A DNA stretch of 54,569 nucleotides from a bacterium (lineage in GTDB: Bacteria; Bacillota; Clostridia; Lachnospirales; Lachnospiraceae). A program made the position numbers and the translations under genes. The stretch's first letter is position 1. Each line of letters starts with the position of its first letter. Where the stretch lies: assembly GCA_023663725.1 (NCBI GenBank), contig JAMPGX010000004.1:1-54569 (forward strand), read 5' to 3'. The notes under the pieces are model-generated. The model saw only the letters and a program-made list of their open reading frames with translations. It ran no database searches and was not told where the DNA came from. Positions 8,384 to 15,994 of the stretch are shown here, piece by piece.

Positions 8384-8598
8384 ATCTGCACGGTTCCACC
8401 TTAACTTTTCACTTCAGATTCCAATAAATCCTATCCTTTAACGCAGGCATACGGCAACGCTTACATTTACATTCGGCGCTGCAGCTCGGGAATGGTTTTC
8501 GTCTACAGTCCTCATAAGCGGCTCTCACCAGTGTGCCGCTCTCTCTGGATGATTCGTTGTAAACTACTCTTTTCCGTCATGGCTTTTCTTATGTTATT
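8341..8598 (-). ncRNA. T-box leader (Thr) for thrS
   Basis: This is the riboswitch-like leader that lets uncharged tRNA-Thr relieve termination upstream of thrS. On the minus strand, 8400-8387 reads GGTGGAACCGTGCA, the T-box sequence that pairs with the tRNA acceptor end. It is followed by a terminator made of GCACCC (8383-8378) and GGGTGC (8352-8347), with an inner GAC/GTC pairing and TTTTCTT. Upstream lies a stem I-like region with an AGAG...GTAG start and a candidate specifier ACC (Thr) at 8496-8494 within GAAAACCATTCCCGAG. Its start is set by the promoter at 8605-8633. The terminator lies about 570 nt before the thrS start codon, an unusually long gap. Confidence 0.85.
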
Positions 8599-8604
8599 GT
8601 AGTT

Positions 8605-8633
8605 AGATTAGCAGAGATTGGTTCGGTTGTCAA
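8605..8633 (-). promoter_or_regulatory. Promoter of the thrS T-box leader
   Basis: On the minus strand, a perfect -35 TTGACA (8633-8628) and -10 TAATCT (8610-8605) are separated by 17 nt. The predicted transcript would start near 8598, just before the T-box leader. Confidence 0.7.
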
Positions 8634-8657
8634 TCCTGATTTTATGGAGAATAAAGC

Positions 8658-8687
8658 TTGCCAAAGTATTCGCAGGGGGACTATAAT
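8658..8687 (+). promoter_or_regulatory. Promoter of the GH27 gene
   Basis: TTGCCA (8658-8663), an 18-nt spacer and a perfect TATAAT (8682-8687), about 90 nt upstream of the GH27 start. It is divergent from the thrS leader promoter. Confidence 0.6.
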
Positions 8688-8776
8688 ATTTCCAGTTGAG
8701 TTTAGAGCTGAGTTTGAAGCGAAGGAGCAGATAAACATCAGCAAGGACGGGACAGTAAAATAAGGAGGACAGGATA

Positions 8777-9907
8777 ATGTTGGCACAAAAAGCACCGATG
8801 GGGTGGAACTCATGGAATACCTTTGGAAAGGATATCAATGAGCAGTTGATAATGGAGATGGCGGATGTCATCGTGGAGAAGGGCTATCAGGAGGCCGGCT
8901 ATGAGTATGTGATCATCGACGATTGCTGGTCGCTCAAGGAGCGGGTGGACGGTAAGCTGGTGGCTGATCCGGAGTTGTTTCCCCACGGCATGAAATACCT
9001 CTCCGACTATGTTCATGCCAAGGGCCTGAAATTCGGCATGTACTCCTGTGCGGGCTTTATGACCTGTGCCGGATATCCCAGCAGCTACGGACATGAATTT
9101 GAGGACGCAAAGCAGTTTGCCGAGTGGGGTGTGGATTACCTGAAGTATGATTTCTGTAATTTCCCCTCCAGCGGAGACTGTAAGAACGCCTATCTGACCA
9201 TGGCTATGGCGCTGCGAAACAGCGGCAGGGAGATATTGCTGGCTGCCTGCAACTGGGGCGTGGAGAATCCCTCCGGCTGGATGCGTTCGCGAGGGGCGCA
9301 CAGCTACCGCTCCACCGGAGATATTTTTGACGTGCCCAAGAGCTATAAAGATATTTTCAGGAGCCAGGTGAAAAATATTGAGAACAATGCCCCGGGCTGT
9401 TACAACGATATGGATATGCTGATCGTGGGCATGCACGGCAAGGGCAATGTGGGACTGGACGGCTGCAGCAGTCTCCAGTACTTGCAGCATTTTGCTATGT
9501 GGGCTTTCTTGGGCTCACCGCTGATTATCGGGTCCGATCTGCGCAGCATGGAAGAAATCGATGAGAAGACACTGCTTTGCCGTGGTCTGATTGCCATCAA
9601 TCAGGACGAGGAGTGCCGGCCCGCCTACCTGGTAGCGAACAATGGGGAGAAGACCTATGCGCTGGCCAAGATCCTGAGCGGCAACCGCATTGCCCTGGGA
9701 TTTTTCAATGTGGAAGGAGCCAATGAATGGGAGGGGACTATGAGTATCTCCTTTGACGATCTGGGAATTCACTCGGAAGCCGGCATTGCGCTGAGGTTGA
9801 CTGACGCTGTCACAGGTGAGGAGTTAGGACTCTACAGAGACGGATACCGTTGTACGATAGCAACAGATGAGTGCAAGGTCCTGATTGGGGAGCTTGTCTG
9901 TGGATAG
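8777..9907 (+). CDS. GH27 alpha-galactosidase
   Basis: A 376-residue glycoside hydrolase of family 27 that would remove terminal alpha-galactose (or a close analogue) from oligosaccharides. The TIM barrel starts immediately (APMGWNSWNTFG). The nucleophile is Asp125 in YLKYDFCN and the acid/base is Asp182 in RSTGDI. The IDDCW motif (residues 48-51) keeps both Asp residues that bind galactose O4/O6, which favours alpha-galactosidase over the beta-L-arabinopyranosidases of the same family, in which the second Asp is changed. There is no signal peptide, so it is intracellular. AAGGAGG precedes the ATG. The last 8 nt overlap the zinc-ribbon gene if that starts at GTG 9900. Confidence 0.92.
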   Translation: MLAQKAPMGWNSWNTFGKDINEQLIMEMADVIVEKGYQEAGYEYVIIDDCWSLKERVDGKLVADPELFPHGMKYLSDYVHAKGLKFGMYSCAGFMTCAGYPSSYGHEFEDAKQFAEWGVDYLKYDFCNFPSSGDCKNAYLTMAMALRNSGREILLAACNWGVENPSGWMRSRGAHSYRSTGDIFDVPKSYKDIFRSQVKNIENNAPGCYNDMDMLIVGMHGKGNVGLDGCSSLQYLQHFAMWAFLGSPLIIGSDLRSMEEIDEKTLLCRGLIAINQDEECRPAYLVANNGEKTYALAKILSGNRIALGFFNVEGANEWEGTMSISFDDLGIHSEAGIALRLTDAVTGEELGLYRDGYRCTIATDECKVLIGELVCG

Positions 9908-10106
9908 AGAGGATAGATGCCGACAATGTGGCAGAGCGTTGACTCGAGATGAGATAGGGCTTCATCGAAAGCTCTTCAATCGGGCGGCGGATTCTTTTCT
10001 GTGCATTTCCTGCAGTGCGGATTATTTTGGTGTCAGCACAGAACTGTTGGAGCGGAAGATACGGCAGTTCAAGGAGATGGGCTGTACATTGTTTGATCGG
10101 AATTAA
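9900..10106 (+). CDS. Small zinc-ribbon protein
   Basis: A protein of about 68 residues with two CxxC knuckles (CRQCGR and CISCSADY), which would bind one zinc ion. I prefer GTG 9900 as the start because GGGGAG lies 7 nt upstream; an in-frame TTG at 9885 would give 73 residues. The spacing between the knuckles and the helical tail (ELLERKIRQFKEMGC) resemble small 'zinc-ribbon' companions seen next to metabolic genes in Clostridia. It is coupled to the GH27 gene and followed by a strong terminator. Function unknown. Confidence 0.7.
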   Translation: MDREDRCRQCGRALTRDEIGLHRKLFNRAADSFLCISCSADYFGVSTELLERKIRQFKEMGCTLFDRN

Positions 10107-10108
10107 CC

Positions 10109-10146
10109 ATAAGCATTGCCCCCATCAGAGAGGGGGCAATGCTTAT
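10109..10146. terminator. Bidirectional terminator
   Basis: A perfect 15-bp stem (10109-10123 with 10132-10146) and an 8-nt loop lie between convergent genes. The stem contains the stop codon of the diguanylate cyclase gene. Confidence 0.8.
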
Positions 10147-11417
10147 CTCACAGCGTGTTTATTCTGATACATTTCTTCCTCAGCCCGTTTGATAGTGTTT
10201 TCCAGAGTCTCTCCAGACTCTCTGAAGGCGCCCCCAACAGCAAGCCTGCAGAGGAAATCCCCCTCTGTCTTCGACAGAATATTGTCTTCGTCGTTTCGCA
10301 GCCTGTCTACCAAAACTCGGACATTTTCCTCCGAAGATGTCCTCAAGAACATTACAAATTCATCGCCGCCCACCCTGCAGCACTCATAGCCTGGCTCCTC
10401 ATAGCGGTGAATGAGGTTTGCAGCCCGCAGAATGACCATGTCCCCCTCGTCATGCCCGAAGGTATCGTTCATTTTCTTCAGATTATCTATATCCAGATAT
10501 ATGACGCCCAGATCATTTTCCTCCTGAAGCGTGGTCAGAAGCTCATTGTAATATCGCTTATTGTACAACTGAGTCATGCTGTCATGATTGCTGTTCCAGG
10601 TGGCGCTGAGCAATCTGGCGGAGTAGGCCAGAATATCGTTCTCCATCTTTTTCATGGATTCACAGAGGCGTTCCAGCTCGTCACCCGTCTGAATATGTAG
10701 CTTTTGCAGAGGAGAGATGACATCGTTCTTCTCAAGATTTTCCGCATAGCTTCCCGCCGCCAGAGTCATTTCGTTGATAGGGGCCATAATATTTCTATTC
10801 ATAAAAAGAATCAGTATTCCACCCGCAAAGACGGTAATGGCGGTAATAATCAATACCAGATACAGAAGATAAGCCCGCTGCTCCGCCTCCACCGTATCTG
10901 TCGCAACGCCAACCACCACATAGGCCACCGGTATATTGTAGGAGGATTTGATGGGAATATAGATATCCGTATGGTTTCCATATACCAGAGAGATGTCGGA
11001 GGCGTAGTTGATCAATGAGTCTCTGACGGGCTGCTGTCGGGAGTCATACGGCCGCGAATCCCCCAGAAAAGCCCCGTTTTCGGTCAGATCCGTGTCAAAT
11101 ACATAATAGCATCGGTCCTCCTGAAAGTTCATGACGCTGAGCTTAACAATATTGGAGTTCGTGTTGCGGTAGTCGATCAATTTGTTCCACACCACATAGT
11201 AATCGCTGTCTCTCCTTCTGGTGGACAGATAATCCTCCACCTTATCGCCGTCAATGACCAGACAACAGGTATTGATGACCGTATTTGCCAGCTGCATCGT
11301 ATATTCCCTGTTTATGGATACATATTTGCGATAATTAAATATTACGCATCCGAAATCAATCAACAGACAGATGAGAAAGACTGCTACAATGACTTTATTT
11401 TTCAGAGGTCTTTTCAT
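10143..11417 (-). CDS. Membrane diguanylate cyclase (GGDEF)
   Basis: A 424-residue protein that would make cyclic di-GMP from two GTP. It has a membrane segment at about residues 8-25, an extracytoplasmic sensor of about 155 residues, a second segment at about 185-207 (LLYLVLIITAITVFAGGIL), a HAMP-like linker with the helix ENDILAYSARLLSA, and a GGDEF domain from about residue 265 with the intact signature RVGGDEFVMF. The RxxD inhibitory site five residues before the signature is absent (PGYEC), so feedback inhibition by product is not expected. It lies 37 nt downstream of the binding-protein gene on the same strand, so the pair is probably one transcript: a ligand sensor feeding a cyclase. 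Confidence 0.9.
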   Translation of the reverse strand: MKRPLKNKVIVAVFLICLLIDFGCVIFNYRKYVSINREYTMQLANTVINTCCLVIDGDKVEDYLSTRRRDSDYYVVWNKLIDYRNTNSNIVKLSVMNFQEDRCYYVFDTDLTENGAFLGDSRPYDSRQQPVRDSLINYASDISLVYGNHTDIYIPIKSSYNIPVAYVVVGVATDTVEAEQRAYLLYLVLIITAITVFAGGILILFMNRNIMAPINEMTLAAGSYAENLEKNDVISPLQKLHIQTGDELERLCESMKKMENDILAYSARLLSATWNSNHDSMTQLYNKRYYNELLTTLQEENDLGVIYLDIDNLKKMNDTFGHDEGDMVILRAANLIHRYEEPGYECCRVGGDEFVMFLRTSSEENVRVLVDRLRNDEDNILSKTEGDFLCRLAVGGAFRESGETLENTIKRAEEEMYQNKHAVR

Positions 11418-11454
11418 ACTATGCTATCCTCCTGCGGATTTTCCGCCAGTTCTG

Positions 11455-12483
11455 TCAATATGCTCTCTCGTCAATATATTGGGAGGCATTCTGATAATCA
11501 AAGACCTGTTCTTCTACATAGAGCTTCTTTTCCTTCACAGGAATGCCCTGTTCCAGATCGAGGATGATTTTTTCTACTCCCTCTGCCAGAAGAGGATTGC
11601 ATTCCACAGACACATGAAGCTGTCCGGCGATCATTTTTTCAAAGGCTTCTCTGAGCGCGTCAAAGGAGATTGTGATAATCCCTCCCTGCGGTCCATAGGA
11701 GAGACCCTTGCGCTCCAACGCCTTCATCGCGCCAAACATCATATTATCGTTTTCCGAGATGATTACGTCGATACCGGAGGGTTCGATGGCATCCAGAAGC
11801 TTTTCCATGACGCTCTGCCCCTCGCCCTGTGTAAAGTTGGCACATTCGCTCGCCACAATATGCCAGTTGCCATGTTGGGAGACCATATCCATAATTCCCT
11901 GTGTTCTGCCAATAGCGGCTGTGGCGCCCTCCGTACCCTCCAGCAGTATGATATTGAGGTCTTCGTCCAGACTGCCCATCTCATCCAGATAATTCTCAAG
12001 CCACTCGATAGCCTTTCTGCCCTCCTCGTAGAAGTCAGAGCCTATCCAGGTGACATATTCGCTGTCTTCCACAGCTATCTGCCGGTCTGCCACAATGACC
12101 GGAACTCCGGCCTGCTTCGCCTCCTGAATCGCTTCGTCCCAGCCTGTCTCGATGATGGGCTGCAGGATAATATAGTCCACCCTCTGCCAGATCAGGTCGC
12201 GCATAGCCTGAACCTGCCGCTCCGGACTTGAGTTGCCATCCACATAGATCAGCTCGTAGCCACGCTCTTCTACAAAGAGATTCAGATAATCATTGGTGTT
12301 GGCGTCTCTCCAGTCGGACTCCTTTCCAGTCTGTATCAGGCCAATCCGCAGTAAGCCCTCCTCAGCCTGAGGAGCCTGCCCACGGACGATCCCCAATATC
12401 TCCTCATCCGTAGTTGCAGAACAGCCCCAAAGCCCCAAACCACATATCATCAGGCAAATAACAGCCAGTATCTTTCTTTTCAT
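11455..12483 (-). CDS. Sugar-binding lipoprotein (YtfQ/ribose-binding type)
   Basis: A type 1 periplasmic-binding-protein-fold lipoprotein (342 residues from ATG 12483; 359 from the upstream ATG at 12534). I chose 12483 because a standard signal peptide starts there (MKRKILAVICLMICGLGL) with a lipobox Cys at residue 21 (LWGC). The sequence resembles the galactofuranose-binding protein YtfQ: IGLIQTGKESDWR, the WxxAIQEAKQAGVPVI pattern, ECANFTQGEG and SENDNMMFGAMKAL. It would bind a furanose sugar outside the cell. No matching ATPase or permease is adjacent. It sits with a diguanylate cyclase and a divergent hybrid kinase, which suggests a sensing rather than import role. Confidence 0.85.
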   Translation of the reverse strand: MKRKILAVICLMICGLGLWGCSATTDEEILGIVRGQAPQAEEGLLRIGLIQTGKESDWRDANTNDYLNLFVEERGYELIYVDGNSSPERQVQAMRDLIWQRVDYIILQPIIETGWDEAIQEAKQAGVPVIVADRQIAVEDSEYVTWIGSDFYEEGRKAIEWLENYLDEMGSLDEDLNIILLEGTEGATAAIGRTQGIMDMVSQHGNWHIVASECANFTQGEGQSVMEKLLDAIEPSGIDVIISENDNMMFGAMKALERKGLSYGPQGGIITISFDALREAFEKMIAGQLHVSVECNPLLAEGVEKIILDLEQGIPVKEKKLYVEEQVFDYQNASQYIDERAY

Positions 12484-12578
12484 CTGTTTTACCCTAATCC
12501 TCCGTCCAACCGCAACCTGTTTTTGCCCTGTCAAGATATGCTGCTACGCACGGCACAGGTAATCATATGTTATTAATC

Positions 12579-12607
12579 ATTTTAAGGTATTCATATTATC
12601 TTGTCAA
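12579..12607 (-). promoter_or_regulatory. Promoter for binding protein/diguanylate cyclase
   Basis: On the minus strand, TTGACA (12607-12602), a 17-nt spacer and TAAAAT (12584-12579). Confidence 0.65.
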
Positions 12608-12676
12608 ACGGAATTTCATACACAATTCAGGACAAAAAGGGCTATGGCTATGCAGAAACCGGCCATAAAACAAAAG

Positions 12677-12705
12677 TTGACACAGCGTCGAACTGTTGAT
12701 AAAAT
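12677..12705 (+). promoter_or_regulatory. Promoter for the hybrid kinase
   Basis: TTGACA (12677-12682), a 17-nt spacer and TAAAAT (12700-12705). It has the same hexamers and spacing as the divergent promoter at 12579, so the two sides may be co-expressed. Confidence 0.65.
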
Positions 12706-12791
12706 TATAATGATACCCGCTGTTGCAGAACAGTGGCGTCGCAACTGACATGGACCAAAGAATACTTGTTACAGCGCAAGGGGGAGAAGAC

Positions 12792-15700
12792 ATGTATCAC
12801 TGTCATTTACAGATATATCTTATGGGAATTCCCAGTAATTACGCTGAAGCTGTCCGCGGGATGGCTCCGTTAGAGTCTTTTACCCATACATTTCTGGAAA
12901 GTGAAGAGGCGGAGCAGTCTATGGCCGCCGGAGCGAATGTGATTTTGGCAAGCATGCAGGGCAAGGACGCCGCCTGTGAGCTTGCCAGGCTGATCTCCTG
13001 GAAGGATCCGGAGGCAGAGCTGATTGTGCTTATAGACAGAGCGAAGATGGAAACCCTCGGGCAATATCTGTCCCAGGTGAAGGATGCGTGGATACTTCCT
13101 CTCTCCGAGGATGAGCTGCGTTTTCGTTTTCTGAGATGGCAGCAGGCGTACAAGCTGCGGCTGGATTACTGGGAAGCCAGTCAGTTTCTGGAGATTACAG
13201 CCAACAGTGTTCCCAACCTGATCTGGTATAAGGACAAGGACGGCGTACATGTGAAGGTCAATGACAGCTTCTGCGCGACGGTGGGCAAGACCAAGGTGCA
13301 GGGGCAGCGCCATGCCTATATCTGGAATGTGGAACGGGACGATCCCGCCTGCATCGAGTCAGAGCGATTGGTCATGGAGAAGAAGGAGACCTGTGTGTCC
13401 GGAGAGTGTATCCAGACCCAGGACGGCCCCAGACTGCTGACCACTTATAAATCCCCGCTCTACGATGTGGATGGCAGCGTCATGGGAACGGTGGGTGTTG
13501 CCATAGATGTGACTAAGGAACAGGCTTATGCTCAGGAGCTGATTCAGAAGAACCAGACTCTGGAGACCATCTTTACTTCCATGGACTGCGGCGTAATGCT
13601 ACACAGTCTGGATGGAACGCGCATTGTGCGCATTAATGAGGCGGCGCTTAAGATACTGGGATACAAGTCCATGGAGGAGCTTACAGCGGCCGGCTTCGAC
13701 ATGGTGGCGGCCTCCGTTCTGGATGAGGATAAGCCCAAGCTGAGGAAGAGCTTTCAAACTCTGGAGAAAGAGGGAGACAGCATCACGATGGCATATCGCA
13801 TCCGCCACAACAATGGAGACATCCTGCATGTCATGGGCAATGTTAAGCTCATTCGGGAAAATGGCGAGCTGCTTTATCAGAGATTTCTGCTGGACTGTAC
13901 CGCGCAGAGACAGAGGGAAGCCAAGAGTCAATGGGAGAAGGACAGATATCAGATCGGGCTGATTCATGCGCTCAGCATTGAATACAATATGGTATGCTAT
14001 TTTAACCTGAATAGCGGTGAGGGCGAGATCCTGCGGATTGGAGAGTGCCCGAATCACATTTTGGATGATATTTTTTCCCAGAAGATCTCGCTGGAGGTCT
14101 GCATGGAGCAATACATAGAAAATTGCGTCTATCCCGAGGACAGGGAGAATATGCGGCATGCAGTTTCACGCCAGCAGCTCAGCGACGAGCTCTCAGAGAA
14201 AAAGATGTGCTTTTTCAACTACCGCACTACTTGTTGTGGGGAGATGAGATATTTTCAGATGGTCGCCGTGCGGGTGGGCGACTGGGACGAGAACAGGGGC
14301 ATTGTTCTGGGCTTCAGAAGCGTCGATGAAGAGACCCGCAATGAGATGAGAAAGAAAGCGATGCTCGAGGATGCGCTCTCTCAGGCCAATCGAGCCAACC
14401 GAGCTAAGAGTATATTCCTGTCCAATATGTCCCACGATATTCGCACGCCCATGAACGCGATTATCGGCTTCATCACCCTGGCTATCAACCACATTGACCG
14501 CAAGGAGCATGTGGAGATGTACCTCAAGAAGATCATGACCTCGGGCAATCACCTGCTCAGTCTGATCAACGATATTCTGGATATGAGCCGTATCGAGAGC
14601 GGCAAGATGCACCTGGAGGAAAAGCCCTGCAGTCTGCCGGATATCCTGCATAATCTTCGTAGCATTATGCAGGCGGATATCCATGCCAAGCAGCTGGAGC
14701 TGTATATGGACGCAGTAGATATCCGCAATGAGGAAATATATTGTGACGGTCTGCGCCTGAATCAGGTGCTCCTGAATCTGCTCAGCAATGCGGTGAAATA
14801 CACGGAGGCGGGAGGCAAGATAACGATAAAGGTACGCGAGGATGACAAGGCAGAGGAGGGCTTCGCCAATTATGAGTTCCGGATCATTGATATCGGCATT
14901 GGTATGAGCGAGGAATTCGTCAAACATATTTTTGAGCCGTTTGAGCGCGAGCGCAACTCCACGATCAGCAAGATACAGGGAACCGGTCTGGGCATGTCCA
15001 TTACCAAGAATATTGTAGACATGATGAATGGTTCTATTGAGGTCAAGAGCAAAAAAGGAGAAGGAACGGAGTGCATTGTCAAATTCGCGTTTCGTCTGTT
15101 CTGTGGTGAAAAGGAGTCTCAGGTCATTCCGGAGCTGAAGGATCTGCGGGCGCTGGTGGTGGATGACGATTTCAACACCTGTGACAGCGTGTCCAGCATG
15201 CTGCAGCAGATCGGCCTGAGGGCGGAGTGGACAATGTCCGGCAAGGAGGCGGTTCTGCGAACCCGCCAGGCAGTGATGCGGAAGGATAACTATTATATGT
15301 ATATCCTCGACTGGCTGCTGCCCGATATGAACGGCGTGGAGGTGGCCCGCAGAATCCGGCAGGAAATGGGCAAGGATGTGCCTATTATCGTGCTGACGGC
15401 CTACGACTGGACAGATATTGAGGATGAGGCTCTGGAGGCGGGCGTAACCGCTTTTTGCAGCAAACCGTTGTTCCTGTCGGAGCTGAGAGCTTGCTTGTAT
15501 TCCCTCGTCAATGCGGAAAAGAATGTGGTCACGCAGGACAATGAGGCGAAACCCGTTCATACGGGCCGTATCCTGCTGGCGGAGGACAATGAACTCAATC
15601 AGGAGATTGCGGTGGCAATCCTGGAGGGCGCAGGCTTCTCCACAGAGGTTGCGGATAACGGACAGATCGCTGTGGATATGCTGAGACGATCCGAGCCGGG

Positions 15701-15941
15701 ATATTACCGTCTGATTCTGATGGATGTACAGATGCCGGTGATGGACGGCTATGAGGCGACCAGAACGATCCGCAAGCTCGAGGATTCCAGGCTGGCTTCC
15801 ATCCCGATCCTGGCCATGACTGCCAACGCCTTCGAGGAGGATAAGCAGGAGGCGCTCAGAAGCGGGATGAACGGTCATATTGCCAAGCCGATCAATATTG
15901 AAGTATTGATGAAGGCGCTGGGTGATATATTGAAGTCATGA
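12792..15941 (+). CDS. Hybrid sensor histidine kinase, two receivers
   Basis: A cytosolic hybrid kinase of about 1049 residues from ATG 12792, chosen because GGGGGAG lies 7 nt upstream; the longer frame from 12723 has no such site. In order: an N-terminal receiver-like domain (first ~115 residues) whose phospho-Asp position appears replaced (VILASM), two PAS domains (about 120-370), a third less clear sensor region (370-520), HisKA with SHDIRTPMNAIIGF, HATPase (NLLSNAVKYTEAGG, GTGLGMSITKNIV), receiver 1 (VVDDDFN, YILDWLLPDMNG) and receiver 2 (LAEDNELN, LILMDVQMPVMDG). No HPt domain or output domain is present. It has no membrane segment, so the binding protein must signal through the cyclase or another partner. 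Confidence 0.92.
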   Translation: MYHCHLQIYLMGIPSNYAEAVRGMAPLESFTHTFLESEEAEQSMAAGANVILASMQGKDAACELARLISWKDPEAELIVLIDRAKMETLGQYLSQVKDAWILPLSEDELRFRFLRWQQAYKLRLDYWEASQFLEITANSVPNLIWYKDKDGVHVKVNDSFCATVGKTKVQGQRHAYIWNVERDDPACIESERLVMEKKETCVSGECIQTQDGPRLLTTYKSPLYDVDGSVMGTVGVAIDVTKEQAYAQELIQKNQTLETIFTSMDCGVMLHSLDGTRIVRINEAALKILGYKSMEELTAAGFDMVAASVLDEDKPKLRKSFQTLEKEGDSITMAYRIRHNNGDILHVMGNVKLIRENGELLYQRFLLDCTAQRQREAKSQWEKDRYQIGLIHALSIEYNMVCYFNLNSGEGEILRIGECPNHILDDIFSQKISLEVCMEQYIENCVYPEDRENMRHAVSRQQLSDELSEKKMCFFNYRTTCCGEMRYFQMVAVRVGDWDENRGIVLGFRSVDEETRNEMRKKAMLEDALSQANRANRAKSIFLSNMSHDIRTPMNAIIGFITLAINHIDRKEHVEMYLKKIMTSGNHLLSLINDILDMSRIESGKMHLEEKPCSLPDILHNLRSIMQADIHAKQLELYMDAVDIRNEEIYCDGLRLNQVLLNLLSNAVKYTEAGGKITIKVREDDKAEEGFANYEFRIIDIGIGMSEEFVKHIFEPFERERNSTISKIQGTGLGMSITKNIVDMMNGSIEVKSKKGEGTECIVKFAFRLFCGEKESQVIPELKDLRALVVDDDFNTCDSVSSMLQQIGLRAEWTMSGKEAVLRTRQAVMRKDNYYMYILDWLLPDMNGVEVARRIRQEMGKDVPIIVLTAYDWTDIEDEALEAGVTAFCSKPLFLSELRACLYSLVNAEKNVVTQDNEAKPVHTGRILLAEDNELNQEIAVAILEGAGFSTEVADNGQIAVDMLRRSEPGYYRLILMDVQMPVMDGYEATRTIRKLEDSRLASIPILAMTANAFEEDKQEALRSGMNGHIAKPINIEVLMKALGDILKS

Positions 15942-15947
15942 GAGAGG

Positions 15948-15986
15948 GAATAGCGATCCACTTGGTATGGATCGCTATTCTTTTTT
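15948..15986. terminator. Rho-independent terminator
   Basis: A perfect 13-bp stem (15948-15960 with 15968-15980), a 7-nt loop and TTTTTT. It serves the kinase gene and, read on the other strand, possibly the convergent GH51 gene. Confidence 0.9.
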
Positions 15987-15994
15987 AGAATGTT

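Noticed and set aside
7926-8441. A 171-residue plus-strand ORF across the thrS leader, and similar short ORFs in the other repeat copies sharing the peptide TKRERARVGIYYVHNDTSKV
   Set aside because: The shared peptide is simply the translation of the dispersed RNA-like element in one frame. The copies differ in ways that keep base pairing rather than the protein, and this ORF also crosses the T-box.
8644-8763. 39-codon ORF upstream of the GH27 gene
   Set aside because: It has no ribosome binding site, and the GH27 promoter -35 and -10 boxes lie inside it; it may be a chance frame.
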